NCBI GenBank assembly: GCA_014529385.2
Contig: CM043964.1
Span: 3,147,497-3,211,496, forward strand
Length of the DNA: 64,000 nucleotides
Reading direction: 5' to 3'
DNA from: Adiantum capillus-veneris
Lineage: Eukaryota; Streptophyta; Polypodiopsida; Polypodiales; Pteridaceae
The notes beneath the pieces are model-generated. The model worked only from the letters and a program-made list of their open reading frames with translations. It did no database searches and had not been told where the DNA came from. Positions 1 through 12,140 of the stretch are shown piece by piece. The stretch's first letter is position 1. Each line of letters starts with the position of its first letter. The position numbers were made by a program, and so were the translations under genes.

Positions 1-1979
1 TTTGGTTGTGCAAACTGCGGTAATCCCGTTCGTAGCTCTCCGTTAAGGAATGCTCGAAGTGCAAGGAATAACTCAAGATCTCCATACAGCTTTGCTATGA
101 TCGTGGTTCGGACCTCAGAAGACATGAAGTCCACTAGTTTGGCAACATTCATTGGCATTTTGCAGGGTGTAGGTCCTTGACTAGGAACTGGTGAGGATGG
201 AATCTCATATTCCTCAATGGGATCACGTATTCCTTCGTTAAACATCCTTTCCAACAAGAAAGGTGTATGCTCACTTTCTGATGTCCCATCCTCACTCCCT
301 TCTTGGATGATACTAGATATGGCTAACGGTCTATGGTTCATGTGGGGTGGATGAACTTGCGTGGGAAACACTGTGTCATGAATTTTGACATGCATGGGTT
401 CTGGTTCTAGTTTCCTTTGAGTCTCCTCCACTAAATTTCTTAGATGTTTCACCTGCTCAATCTCGTCTACTGGGTTTGGGTACGTCCCAATCTTCTTTTT
501 ACGATTCTTCCCTTTTTGCCCCTGCGGTTTATCTTGGGGGTCTTGGATTGGATTTGGAAACACTTGTGGTGTTTTCAGAGGCTCTTTATGGTTTTCTCTT
601 ATTCGGTTTTCATTTGGTTCCATGTTACGGTTTTCTTTGTCGGTCTTTCCCTTTGTGGTATTGGTTCTAGTCTCCATTGTCTCGATTGAATCTGAATCAT
701 CCTCGAGGTCATTCATATACACGGGGTCATCTCCTGTTCCTATGTTTGTTTTGGAACTTGGCTTTGAATTTCCCGTATTCTGCGACCTCTTCCTTCGTGT
801 CTTCTTTTTCTTTGCTTGGATAACTGACGCGGTATCTCTCTCTTCGAGGATATGGCCTGGCCCTTGAATCATGGACCGTGTAATCGCATAAGCGGGTGCG
901 ACGGGTGGTATTGGCGATGTCACACTAGCAATTTCGACCAAATTTAGGGGTGTGATTTTAGGCGCATTTGGGTTATAGGGGCATTGGGCAATCAAGTGAT
1001 CTATGCCACAACGATTACATGTGAGTATTGGCATTGCAGACGTGCTCCCTTGATTCATTTGCATCTGTGCAGCATTCTTTTGCAGCCTAATAGGGCACTC
1101 CGCTGCCCGATGTGGTCCACCACACTCGTAGCATTGAAGAGGTGGCCTCCTAGCCTAGGTGTTGATATTTTGACCTCTGGATGCGAGAGCAGCAGCTTGA
1201 TAAACCGGCTTGACTTGCCTCCAACAATCTTCCATGTAGTATATAGGACACTCTTCCAATATATCAAGTCCGTAGGCAATACTAGTGTCTATTTCCCTTC
1301 TTGGATACATGTGACTATTTTGAGGGGGTCGATTATCCGTAAGAGACTCTTGGATTGCCTTGGTGAGGTCTGTCAAGAATGTCTCAAATACCTTTGGCTC
1401 ATTGGCAATGGGCTTTGCAGTCATGGGTTCATACTTAATGGCTTGTGAGGTAGTGGATCTCGTGTCAGTAGACACCCTCATGCCTGCTATCGTCAAGTTG
1501 TCCTCTAATTGGATTGCATTGGCAGTGACATCTTCCCAGGTTGTGATACCTCTAATCACTAGTCCATTATAGATTCCTTCATTCCTCAACCCTCGAATGA
1601 ATCGATCAAGCAGTTGGTTATTGTTGAAGCGCTCATTTACAGGGCAACGAGAGTTTAAGTGCTTTAGACGACTAATGAAGTCCCTTACTGACTCTCCTTC
1701 CTTACGTTCGGCCTTCTGTAGCTGAGATGCTACACCCCAAAGCACACCTTCTCATATGTACTCCTTTAGAAACAACCTTCGAAGGGTAGGGTAGATTGTT
1801 TTCTCGTCCACCCTTAGGGTTCTATACCAATCTCCATCCTTCCCACTTAATGTCAAGCTTAAGGCATTGCACTTATGTAGTTCGTTGCGTTCCCCCAAGG
1901 AATCACATACTTGTTCAAACACTTCAATGTGTTTTCTAGCATCTTCGTCCCCATTGAATTTTTGCGTGAGTTTGGCAAT
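1..1979 (-). pseudogene. gag C-terminal part and start of pol, Tat-like copy L
   Basis: This continues the gag domain: the segment just above 1745 encodes a run like DWYRTLRVDEK, then a TGA near 1755 replaces the CGA of the sister copy, then 196 open codons follow (1745-1155). A TAG follows near 1153, then a zinc knuckle CYECGGPHRAAEC and a second, CNRCGIDHLIAQC, at about 1140-985. Residues after MYPRRE jump directly to a run like IDTSIAYGLD. The plus-strand copy has 125 more codons at this point, including an earlier Cys-rich segment. The far end (420 to 1) matches the region upstream of the protease at 53708-54120. All stops are C-to-T type. Non-functional. Confidence 0.8.
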
Positions 1980-3338
1980 TTATACTGCCTTACTTCTAGG
2001 CTCTCTATCAGATGCATGACGCATATTTTCCGCGATAGATCGACCTATGGTTTGAGCAAACGCTGCCAAGTCACCTATGTGAGGAGGCAGGGCCAGTGGA
2101 GGTACTCTTGGAATCATATGTGGGAGAGGGACGGGTACCGGTCTTGGCATATGTGTGGATGATGCAGGATATGGAACATAACCAGGCATAGGTCCACTCG
2201 GATAAGGGCTAGGGAGCGGCACTCGAGGAGCATGAACAAGTGGTACAATTGGAGGTGTGGGGGCCATGTGTGCATAAGGGGCTAGAGGCACATACAATCG
2301 AGGCCCCATATTAGGTACTACGACACTAGGTAGTGGCACTGCGCTAACCGTAGATGTCATCGGTACATTCTCTGTCAGGCTTATCCCTGGAGTGAGCACT
2401 GTGTTTTCCTTAATAGAGGGTTGAGCCAAGTTAGGGAAGCTAAAGTTGTCGCTCGGAGGCTCAGATTGCATAGAGACCCTAGGTGAAATGACGTAAGATG
2501 GGTCCATGGGGCTCATTAGAGGAGTCTCCATTTGTGATAGAGTAGGCTGTTGAGCCTTGCTCGTATCCAGAAATCTCATGGGGCCAGTTGAGAGTATATT
2601 TACCCCTCGGTTTTGCCTTTCCGATTGAATAAGGCCATGGATAACATTACAGATCATTTTCTGTTGATCTTCGATGCTCGTGGCACTAGAGGTGGATTGT
2701 ACAATCTCTATCCATCCTACATGGTAGGCGTGGCCAGAGTGTAGATCCGTCAACACCTCAGTGTGGAGTTCGTATGTCCAATGATCATTAATGAACAATC
2801 CTTCTAGAGTCGACGTGTTAACGGTTTCTTGTGAGGTAGAAGCAATGTTGCTCCCCGTGGTTTTACTTGTCACCAACGGTACTCTAGAGGGAACTTCTGA
2901 AGGAGGCAGCTCAACAGGGCCTTCTTGATAAGAAGTTGGCAGGATATCCACATGGACACTCTTTGGGGGTGTGGGGTCCACGTGCGATGTGAAAGGAGAG
3001 TCCACTTCCCCACCCCCTTTGTGTGCTTCATTTGCATCAGGTTCCGAGCGAGTAGCTCTACCTAATGTTTCCATGAAACGGCTAAACATACTAGTACTAG
3101 GCTGTGGAGCTTCGGGAGGTGCATGGCCTTCTCTCTCAGTGTTTTGGGTAGGGTATGCTTCCATGATTTCTGAGTCGGAGGAGGAATCACTAGCAGCTAT
3201 TTTAGGGTCTTGGGTGGTGCTACCTTGTGTCCCCGCTGAGGGTCTAGAGCCTATGGTGGATGGGTAATGGGTGTCCGTATGAACAGAGGGACCCTCAATA
3301 TGCTCGTGTTCTAGCACCCGCCCAGAGCATAAGTGCAT
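1980..3338 (-). pseudogene. gag N-terminal part of Tat-like element
   Basis: This is an open stretch of 452 codons from an ATG at 3338. It is rich in Pro, Ser and Thr, with a proline-rich segment (about residues 330-420) that resembles a disordered gag linker. It ends in HASDREPRSKAV followed by TAA. The plus-strand copy continues there with a CAA codon and the conserved run QIAKLTQKFSGDGD, so the stop is a C-to-T change inside gag and not the natural end. The conserved tail begins the retrotransposon gag domain, which resumes below position 1980. It would encode a structural particle protein of an LTR retrotransposon. Confidence 0.8.
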
Positions 3339-4321
3339 GTGCTTTTGATACCCTAAGGTGTCAAAAAGTTTCTCTAGGAGGCCTTGTGACTACTTTTTTG
3401 CGTGTTTTTTGTTTGTTTTTTTGCTAGATTTTTTAGAGTGTGTCGTGGAATGGGCCGTGTGATAGCTCGAAACGAGCATATCGCTAGGAGGGACGCGCTG
3501 TACTTTACAGCCCACCGTTTGGTTCTATTTTGCTCCAGAAAAGCCCGAAACAGTCTTTTCCTAGCTGGGGAACTAGGCTCCAAATAGCAAGTCTAAGGGT
3601 GCAAGTGGGAAGAGAAGGGAGGAGAGTGGAGGACTTGTCCCACATGCTCTCATTCCCTCTTGAGGAGGTAGGGTATATATATAAGAGTGAGTCTAGTATA
3701 TATCATAAGACTGAGGACTGAGGCCTGGGCCTGGGCTTGGGCTTGGGCTTGGGCTTGGGCTTGGGGAAACGATCCCGATCTAACTTTTATATAAACCAAC
3801 CCGTCCGTTTTTATAACTCACGTTTTTTATTTTCGAAAAATCTAACCTCCCCCTCACTCACGTTTTTATTTTTTGGATTTTTTTTTAAAAGTTTTTTTTT
3901 GGCCGCGGCCGCGGCGCCGCGCGCGCACGCACACACACTTAACCTACACCTACCTTATCTACTTACAGCTAATGGAAATACTGCCACACACACTCTAACA
4001 CTGTTTACACAGTACTACAGTAGCTAACAGATCTACAAAACTAACCTTACAGAACTAACATTGAACCTTACATAACTAACATTCCATTGCTAATACCTTA
4101 ATTCTAACAGTACATTGCAAAAAAAATGTAACTCTTTCTTTAACAGAAAACAAAAAAGACAGTACAGTGTAACAAAAAACCTTCTCCACACAACCACACA
4201 CCTTCCTTCTTCACAAATCCTTCTCCACACAACTACACACACTCATTCCCTACCTTTCCTATGATAGAAATTGCACCACAAGAAAGCGTAAAGTGCTTAA
4301 CCGAGCTTAGTGTAGGGCATT
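3339..4321 (-). other. untranslated leader of Tat-like copy L
   Basis: This is non-coding sequence between primer site and gag. It includes a GC-rich, CpG-dense patch at 3901-3930 and a hexamer repeat at 3725-3764. The leader of the plus-strand copy (33302-34026) matches in patches, including the hexamer-rich part, but has diverged strongly. No gene is seen. Confidence 0.6.
3725..3764. repeat. TGGGCT hexamer microsatellite in leader
   Basis: About six tandem copies of CTGGGC/TTGGGC. The related leader at 33700-33745 has a degenerate version (CCCAAGCCCAAGC), so the repeat is ancestral to the family and is not a random expansion. Confidence 0.85.
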
Positions 4322-4339
4322 TTCCCGACAGCGGCGCCA
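4322..4339 (-). promoter_or_regulatory. primer binding site of Tat-like copy L
   Basis: The minus strand reads TGGCGCCGCTGTCGGGAA. It differs by a few bases from TGGCGCCGTTGCCGGGGA at 33284 in the sister copy, which is the well-known Asp-tRNA-type primer site of plant Tat/Athila elements. It starts five bases after the LTR end, as expected. Confidence 0.85.
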
Positions 4340-4343
4340 AAAA

Positions 4344-5493
4344 TGTGCGCTCCTTACCGCACTGTCGAAGCAAAGGACTTGCCGATACACCGTGTGCGAG
4401 CCACAAATGGCTCCTGGCACACAACAAGCCTAAACTAGCAAGCTCAAGAGAGCAAAGGGTGTGTCACTTACCGCTCTACGCTTGCCTTCGTAGTGGATTC
4501 CTCGCCGCGATGAAGAAGAAGCTGCAGTCGTGCCGCCGCAACGCTCGATCGCACACACACTCTCACACTCTCTCTGTCTCTCTCACACGCACACACACAC
4601 AAGGAGATGGTGAAGGAGAAGGTGGAGATGGAGCAAGAGCAGCTTCTATTGCACAATGAGAGAATGACTTAATTTTAGGTTTAATTGGCTTTTATGTGAG
4701 CTCTCCCCATTCACACTTGGGCACCCATGCTTAGCAAACTAACCCTAGCATGTTCGTGTTAGAGTGTGCCTCTCATCGGCGATCACTCTACCTTTCCCTA
4801 TTGGACCGACAAGCCCGGTGCCTGACTCTACTTAAATAAATAATACGGTTATGGTGTCCGTCGTAGGCGATAGGGTGTCCGTGAGCCATGAGGGTTAACA
4901 AGAATATAGATGTAGAAGTGAATTAATGAAACAAATTTTCATTACCAGATTATGCCTAGAAGTTTTTGATCTCTCAAGGCCTTGTAGAAGCTTCACCCCA
5001 ACGAGTAGCCATAGTAGCAAAGTCTCCCTGTCTTCAAGTGTGTCCATTTTGTGTGTGTGAATGGCTATTTATATAGAGTTTTGGAGATCCCTTGTAGCCC
5101 AAGTCTTGCCCATACCTCCCTCCTCACCCCCACTTGCTAAATATGTGTGTGTGTGTAGGTGTCACAAGCTCCCTACTTACCCCTTAGAGATGTCCTCCCA
5201 TGCCACATTAGGTGAAACACCTCATGTAGTCCCCCCATGCATATAGTCAATCATTCCATAAGAGATGGGTCCATGGCTATGGGTCATCCATGGGCATCCA
5301 CCATGGACATGCCTACACATGCACGTACATGATGCACATGCATACAAATACATACCTTAGGCTATGAATTAATTAGTAACATTAGGATAAGAATTAATTG
5401 ACTAAAGTGAGCTTAACTCATCACTAATCTCAAAATTCAATTCTAGAAGTTGATATTAAAAGACGATCTTGATGATGACAAGCTAAGGTGTCA
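4344..5493 (-). repeat. 5' LTR of Tat-like copy L
   Basis: The inner end is set by the terminal CA (TG at 4344 on the plus strand) next to the primer site. The outer end is proposed at 5493, where the minus strand reads TGACACC. That end is a guess, because the partner LTR lies outside the window. The inner part (4344-4880) matches the truncated LTR of the sister copy at 32758-33279. Contains a TATA box at 5067-5077 and TG/CT-rich tracts. Confidence 0.6.
5067..5077 (-). promoter_or_regulatory. TATA box of LTR promoter
   Basis: The minus strand reads CTATATAAATA, a good plant TATA box, about 730 bp upstream of the primer site. Transcription would begin near 5040 and run toward gag. The sister LTR is truncated and lacks this part. 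Confidence 0.55.
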
Positions 5494-6196
5494 AATTCAC
5501 ACACCTACTATATTTAGTAATTTTCAGAGCAGATAGCTATTTTTATGGAAATTCAGGACGGGGTAAATTTAGACGAGACGGTTGTGTCTAGGTGGATGCA
5601 AGCGCCTCAAAACTTACTATTTTTTAAAGAAAGTGACAGAAAAGAGAAATTTTTATTTTTGAAAGGCTTACATCAATATATTCATCATTAGATCATCAAA
5701 GGTGGAAAAACTGCCCAAAATTAGAGATTTTTTATATATGACCAACGTGGCCTGATATTTTTCCTTTAAACATGGGAATCCCCTCTTCAAGGGTGGTAGA
5801 GACCTTACAAGTTGTGGGGCATGCGACATTACCAAGGCTTAATTGCATTGTCAGGATCAAGGCTTGGGGTGAGCACCATTCAATTTCCTAGCCAAACTAT
5901 AGTGCCTCGGTGTAGTTACCGTTCTTGTGCAGCAAGAGCACCAACATGAAAAGGATTAGTTCCAGTTTCTCTTCCACTGCCATTGGCTGCTCTTCTAGAA
6001 AAACACTTTTTTCAAGAGCCCCAATGAGGAAGAAAAATAAGAGGTGGAGAATATTGAAACAAGCACTGATGAAGCAAAGTCCAATGAGTATAGCTCAATG
6101 ATGACCTACACTATTAATCACAGCCATGTGTGTAATCCCTTTGGCATGCTAACACATGAAATCTCCTTGTTTTTGTTATTCTTACTCTTCCCCCCT

Positions 6197-6291
<95 letters not shown>

Positions 6292-8199
6292 TAGCATTTG
6301 AAAGAAGTAGCAATAGGAAAACCCAATGAGCCATAGACATTGTAGAAGGTCTTATTGTCAAGGACCTTCACAATGCAAAAATTGTCTCCTTTAAGGACTT
6401 TTTACAAAAATTGATAGCTATACTTTACCGTCTAAGATAGGGCCTTATACTCTCTCTAGTTACTTATACTCTCTCTTGTCACCTACAACCCTAAGAACTC
6501 CTCATCGCCACTGGTAGAGGGTGTGTTGATGATCATATTTTTTGGGGATGGTTTAGAGAGCTTGAGCAGCTTGAAGTGTACATATTTGAGTCAGTCAATG
6601 AGAGACTCGCTCCAAGAATAAATCTTCAAGAAAACGGTGATGATAATTGCACCATGGGATGGATACATCGAAGAAAATATAGAAGAAGAAACCCATGGCT
6701 ACTTGGCTAACTACCTGCTATTGGTGCCCGACTCAAACTCTTGGCCACTTTTTTCTTTTTACTAGTTTTAACACTACTTCCCAATCACCTAGCAAACATA
6801 CCACATGGTACACCAATTTCTCTCAACAGTGCAGACTCGAGTGCAAACAAGTACCTATTGTTTTGGTCTCTCATTCATGGGTTTGCTCTCAACAAAAACC
6901 ATTAGAAGTCCTTGTAATAGCATATTCATATCATATTAACGCTATCCTCATAGTAGCTAATTTTAACTTGGTACTAAGTTTTTTCAAAGTCTTTATTTTA
7001 TCAACACATAGTTTATCTTTAGAAGTAGCATTTATGGAAGAGATGTTTTGCTAAAATAACACACCAATCATACACACGAATCCCCATTTAGGAGCTGTGT
7101 GTATATCCAAAAACAAATCATGTCCATACCCATATGATGCAACCCAATTCTTTCTCTTGCATTGTCCATCTCCATTGGGATAGCAACCTATTCATTAATG
7201 CACAAGAGTCATATTCCTTGCCTTCAAATTGTGTACCCAAGGAGGTCCAGCCAAACCACTAGCTAAATCCTATTCAACATGATTGTAAGTCCCGTCTATA
7301 TTGTCAATCTTTCTCAGTCCAAGATTCCCATCACCAAAGCTAGGTCCATAATTGTATGATCATTCCCTCCAATTGAGGCATTGGAACGGTCCAAGATCGA
7401 GTCCATTCTCAAACCATTGGCCCGGAGAGACTCATAAATGTTAACCCAAGGTCATCGACGCTATTGCTAATGCCAAATGTCAAGTTTCTCATACCGTCCC
7501 ATGAGATTTTAGAAATGTTAACTCACACCCTTCTTCAAACCTTTGGAATACTAGCCCTTATCACTCATGTTTTATTGGGCAATAAAAACTCCCAAGCTAT
7601 TCATCACTACAACAATGGCTCATTTGCATTATACAGATTCCTTACACATCAGCACAAAGCAAGTCTCTCCTTTGAAATATACTTCAAAAGAACCAAACTA
7701 CATTATCTCAATGTGTTCACACCCCCTTCTCAACCTTTGACTGACATCTAACATCAAACTTATTGAAAGTTAATCAAACATAGGTTCCTTAAGTTTCTCT
7801 AACCCAAAAAACTATCTTCACACCAAGAATGATGCTATCAAATGTTATAAAACACGTCTATAGGGCTTAAATTATCTTCATTTGACTCATTCTTATATTT
7901 TTCTCATTTTTTATTGCATTAAAAATGGTTAAACACTTGTATTTTTGGTCAACTAAAATCAAAATAGTCTAATCAACTATTTTAAATGATATTAATAGTA
8001 ATGACGATTTTGTTGATGGCCTTCCTTTTTAAGAACTTGTTTAGCATTTTGGTAGTTTGAACACTAGCCATTTCTTCAAACCACCCCCACGTACATAATT
8101 TCTCATTGTTTTCTAAAGCATTTTAAGTCTCTTTAATGAGCCACTTTCTAGATATACCATCTCTCATCTGCCTATACTGCAATGTACTCACTTAATATA
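5494..8199. other. no recognisable gene
   Basis: AT-rich sequence with scattered short open frames that have no recognisable motif in either direction. It holds one compound microsatellite (6200-6289). It is probably old, decayed repeat sequence, but no family could be named. Confidence 0.6.
6200..6289. repeat. (TC)n(AC)n compound microsatellite
   Basis: About 23 TC units run directly into about 22 AC units. The short frames reading SLSLSL or HTHTHT across it are artefacts of the repeat. Confidence 0.95.
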
Positions 8200-8644
8200 C
8201 TACTATGATAATACACACCTTCTCTACTTCCTTGTAAGTTTTTTTCTTGGTACTCAGGCAGGTTGCAGTAAGAATAATACCATTGGACAATTTGAAAGGA
8301 AAAAGATATTTTGCTTATCTACATTTCTCTATGAAATGTGGAATTAATCATCCCTAAAGTTCTGGCTTGTGCTTGCACTAAATGTAGTTTCTATTGAGAG
8401 AATTTTTTAATTAAGCTATTCCATTACTCACAAGAGTTAAGGTGCTTTCAGATGGTTTAAAACAGTTTGTAAGTACTTTGGCACTTGAACATACTCCAAT
8501 TTTGTGTCAAACAAGTAGTGAATGTTTTGCCTTTGTGCTTGCCAGCTACTCCATTGGTCACATGCACACAGATTTTCCAATTTTGACAGTGTGTAAATAC
8601 TCATCCTGGTGTATATTCTTTGATTAAGAAAACACCAATTATAC

Positions 8645-8885
8645 GTGAGGATCCGCCAATTTAGACAGCTTCAGTGCAAATTTGCCGATTTAGGAAACAC
8701 ACTAACAAATTACAGATTCACTATATTAAGTGCAAACATAAAAATAAATGCAGATCCGCTAGTTTATGCAGCATATTGCAGATTTACCAATTTAGGCAAC
8801 ATAAAACTAAATGCAGATCCGCTAGTTTATGCAGCATAGTGCAGATTTATCAATTTAGGCAGCACGTCTCATTAGTATATATTCG
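8645..8885 (+). repeat. short tandem repeats of family X head
   Basis: A loosely repeated unit of about 40-55 bp carries GCAGATTTACCAATTTAGGC-like cores, with two near-identical copies containing GCAGATCCGCTAGTTTATGC at 8751 and 8813. The same kind of repeat is found in the right copy (63375-63640, minus strand). Conservation between two diverged copies suggests that the repeat belongs to the element. Confidence 0.7.
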
Positions 8886-9440
8886 CCGGTTGAGACAACA
8901 TCGGTCACAAAATCATGCTATAGTGGCTAGCCACCATTGTCCTTAGTATGATTTTGTTACCCTGGTATATAATGAAAGTGATTTTGATTTGGATTTATAT
9001 TTAGGATTTGGACTAGGTATATGACGATTTCCTATCGCGACACTGTTTATGGAATTGGACTTGGAATTTATAAAGATTAATTAATGAATGATGGATGACG
9101 ATAGGCATAAGCAATGTTGTTTGAGTTTATGAATTTTTCTTTCAATACATGATAATTCTGACATAGAATGCTGCTAATCGATGTTTTTGACAAGTATGCT
9201 TTGCAGGTTCTTATCTTAGCAATTGCAAACAATTGCTTTTTAACATAGAGGTATGTAATAGAAATTGATATTTTGTTATTTATTGCAGTTGATATGTGAA
9301 AAAAACATGATTGGGCTATGGGATATGCAAAAGGATATCACATATATCTATATTTTATTATTCAAGTGATCTTTATGAGCTATGAACATTATTATGTCTG
9401 GTCGGGCAGTCTCTACTCATTTTTTAGCATTCAAGAAATC

Positions 9441-9450
9441 TATAAATAAA
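9441..9450 (+). promoter_or_regulatory. TATA box of family X
   Basis: The sequence TATAAATAAA follows CAAGAAATC. The right copy has the same arrangement (TATAAAT, minus strand, 62815-62809), so the box is conserved. A leader of about 170 bp follows. A possible intron (GTATGTGAAT to TTTTCAG, about 9649-9704) precedes the next segment in both copies. Confidence 0.6.
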
Positions 9451-9739
9451 TACGTGCAAGAGGGAAATTCTCACTCTTACACGGGGGGAGATTGCACCCA
9501 ATGTCTATGTACTTCTCTCTTCTCCTCTCTCCTCTGTCATCGTGCCGATGTAGCACTCTGCTCTAGGAGGTACACTTGCATGCGCTTCCCGCTCTCTACC
9601 TCTCTTTGATCGCATGTTGCTTTAATTATGTGTTGTGGGATACGTCAAGTATGTGAATCTGTGGTTTTATTATTTGGAGAACATTATTTTTGGTATTTTT
9701 CAGGCTCTCCACATCTCCCATCTATAGCAACATTTTGGT

Positions 9740-10440
9740 GCAGATGATTGACACCCTTTAGATGATAACAATCCTTGGCCTCATGACCCCAAAACTAACA
9801 ATGGACCATCATGGGGCATTCTTAAGGTGGGAAATCGGGTTTATTGCAATTTTTGCACCATACTTTCACCCTAGCCTCTTGCTGAGATTTCATCTCTTCT
9901 AGCTCTCTTTTGAGCTATGCCACCATATTTGTCTGTTGCGACGTCTTCTCCTCTTGTAGTGCCCTCTGTAGCTTTAGGGTTTGTAAATCTCATCTGAGAG
10001 CCATCAGAGTGTCAACAATAGGGTCACTGATAATAACAGAGCAAAGATTCATTTGGTGAGCCGGTAAATTGTACTTTGGCATTTCCAATGTAGCTTTAGT
10101 CCGTAGAGTTTCTCAAAGCTTTTACTGAGACAAAGTGGACAAGACCTTCTCCACCCACTTCTTAATCGTGAAATCTCTTAATTGTTGGGGTAGCCAAGCT
10201 ATAAGAGATCTAGTGCATGTCTTCAATTCAGCAAAGGTTTCCCAAGTCCCAACTCCAAGCTTTCCAACTAGTCCAAGGCCTTCACCCGATAGTCACCAAG
10301 TTGAAACTCAAATGTGAAGGCTACTTTGAGGACATTCCAGTTGGTAAAATGGCCCTCTGGAAATTGTCTATACCACTTGTCTGCCAATCCCTCCAAGGTG
10401 AAGGAAAAAAGAGCCATATCGGCATGTTCTCAATTTAACC
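9740..10440 (-). pseudogene. Ty3-type gag remnant
   Basis: Minus-strand reading gives, from 10430 down, FTLEGLADKWYRQFPEG, then NWNVLKVAFTFEF and WLPQQLRDFTIKKW. This is the usual pattern of the retrotransposon gag domain (W..LP, then a W and a long helical part). It is followed by a charged coiled coil (LKRELEEMKSQQEAR) and a broken zinc knuckle (CKNCNKP, later GHEAKDCYHLK) near 9780-9860. Several stops (for example in the knuckle and in LD*LESLEL) show that it is dead. It does not belong to the chromovirus or Tat-like families seen elsewhere. It abuts the family X head, but in the opposite direction. Confidence 0.65.
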
Positions 10441-11349
10441 CACAAAGATTTTAGGCTAAATTTTAGATTTGTAGAATTTAGGCTAAAATTTTAAGGCAGG
10501 TGGTCAAAGCGTTTACAGATGCCTATGGCACCCTATAATGTGTCCACACTATTGGCTTGTATCAATTTAACTTCCTAGGTGATTGGGATAGCTTGCAAGA
10601 CCCGATAGAGCGGTCCCACCGAGCGTGCAAAAAATGAGAGTAGTTGTAGATGGAAATGGTGCACAATGCTTGCTTTGGATGTTATATGCATGCGGACTCA
10701 CAAGCTAGATCAAACTAATAGACCATATGAAGAAATGCAAATAGAACTAAACAAAGAACTAAAAGAGTATCCTAGACAACCACAAGCCCTCCAAGGCAAC
10801 GCCCTATACATTAACCAAATGATTGTACAACGACTACTCTTAGCTGCAGCCAACTCTGCCCATTCCACGACTACCACAACAAGGTACAATGGGGATCTAG
10901 AGGTTGAGATGCTATGGAGAGTGTGGTGGGTGCAAAGGTACATGACACAACTAAAATCATAATGTAGCTACATAACAGGACTACAAGCTCACATGCCTAA
11001 TTGCAGACAACCAAGGTAACATGCCCCTAAGGCTAGTTTCTAAGAGTGAAAGGCAAGTGCTCCAAAATGTGACACACAATGGACTCTCACACAAGACAAG
11101 CGTATGGCAAGATTATTTTGCTATCCACATCACACAGTATATATCCAGAAGCCGAGACTATCACATGGCCACCACATATTTGTTGCTACTAGAAATATCT
11201 GGCCAAGGAACACATGGAAACTAGATATATCTAATGCTAGTGGCCTAGGGAAGCCCCCATTGAGTATGGCAACTAACCTCTTGGCTAGTCACTGGATGGC
11301 CACTAGCTTAGGCCAAATAGAGGACTATTGTCTAGAATTGTTGTATGGT
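10441..11349. other. no recognisable gene
   Basis: Short open frames of up to 98 codons occur (for example 10666-10962, plus), but none has a recognisable domain. Probably decayed repeat sequence between the gag remnant and the copia remnant. Confidence 0.5.
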
Positions 11350-12140
11350 AGCTCTTGAATGCTCTGAAAAGGGTGTCCATAGGGTGGCCATACTCTGTAT
11401 GATGAATGCTACTTCTCTAGCCATGGTGGTCCGAGACCCACCCTGGTCGGTCGATATGTCCACACTAGCATCCGCTGGTGAGCATGCTTGAGTGCCGCTA
11501 CCAATTATTGTCCAACTGAAGAGAATTTCCTTTGGAGCACGTCCACCAAGTTTTCCATGCATGAGATTTCCTAGTCTGCATCTGTGTAAACCAAAAGAGA
11601 AAGGGATTGCATAGAATCCGATGTCGGTTGTTGTCGATAGACCAAACCAAAATCTGAGGTGCCTTTTAAGTATTTCAATGCATGCTTTGTTGTGCAGACC
11701 AATGCTTAAGGGAAGGACATGCAAGATGTTGTTCAAGATAATTAGCAACAAACAAAATATCAGGATGAGTGTTCATGCCAACAAATTGAAGACATCCAAT
11801 CAAGCTAGCATAAGGTTGATTTGTGACAAGTTGATCGCCACTGTCAAAAGTGTTCTTCATAGAACTCGCAAGACAAGGTGTATTGGCCAAATGTGCAGAT
11901 TCCATACCAAATTTTTAAATGGTATCTGCAATAAACTTTAACTGTCAAAGGAATAAAATACCTTTTGTGCGGTTTCGTTGGATTTGAATGCCAAGACACG
12001 AGTGAATCTCTCCAAGATTCACCATATCAAATACAGAAGACAATAACTTTTTTCACTTGACGAAGAAATCCCAAATCATTGGAAACAAGGATGGTATTAT
12101 CCACATAAAGAGCAAGAATCACAAAACTGCTACCTTGGCA
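11350..12140 (-). pseudogene. Ty1/copia RT and RNase H fragment
   Basis: Minus-strand reading from about 12130 down gives LALYVDNTILVSNDLGFL, the copia RT catalytic block with YVDN in place of YVDD. It is followed (11905-11675) by the diagnostic run PYASLIGCLQFVGMNTHPD and VANYLEQHLACPSLKHW. The RNase H start follows (a KYLKGTSDFGLVY-like run near 11660 and scattered RNase H residues down to about 11560) in other frames. At least two frameshifts and a changed catalytic Asp make it non-functional. No LTR or integrase of this element is present. Confidence 0.8.

Larger units (their letters stand above)
1..5493 (-). mobile_element. Tat-like Ty3 LTR retrotransposon, copy L, cut by window edge
   Basis: The order on the minus strand is 5' LTR (5493-4344), primer binding site (4339-4322), a leader of about 1 kb, then gag running toward position 1. 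The protein parts align along their length with the plus-strand copy at 32758-56530, so the two belong to one family. The element is cut at position 1 before its protease, so the RT, integrase and 3' LTR lie outside the window. The reading frame has several stops and a deletion, so this copy cannot act alone. Assignment to the Tat/Athila side of Ty3 rests on the primer site and on the RT type of the other copy. Confidence 0.85.
8200..9740 (+). mobile_element. head region of repeat family X, left copy
   Basis: The sequence matches, in reverse complement, the far right of the window (64000 down to about 62540). Shared landmarks in order are a GTTGCAG-rich start near 8265, a segment around TCACATGCACACAGATTTTC (8560), short repeats with GATTTAGGCA-like cores (8645-8885), a TATA box (9441), and a conserved leader with AGGAGGTACACTTGCATG (9567). 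In the right copy this head leads into a Ty3-type protease, so it is probably the LTR/leader of an LTR retrotransposon. The body is missing here: a minus-strand gag remnant follows directly. Confidence 0.65.

Noticed and set aside
4261-4659. 132-codon plus frame over the primer site and LTR of Tat-like copy L
   Set aside because: It lies antisense to LTR and primer-site sequence and ends in a low-complexity SHTHSHT/GEGEG tract.
6695-7054. 119-codon frame, considered as a small gene
   Set aside because: No recognisable domain, no upstream signals and hydrophobic low-information sequence. Length alone is weak evidence in AT-rich DNA.
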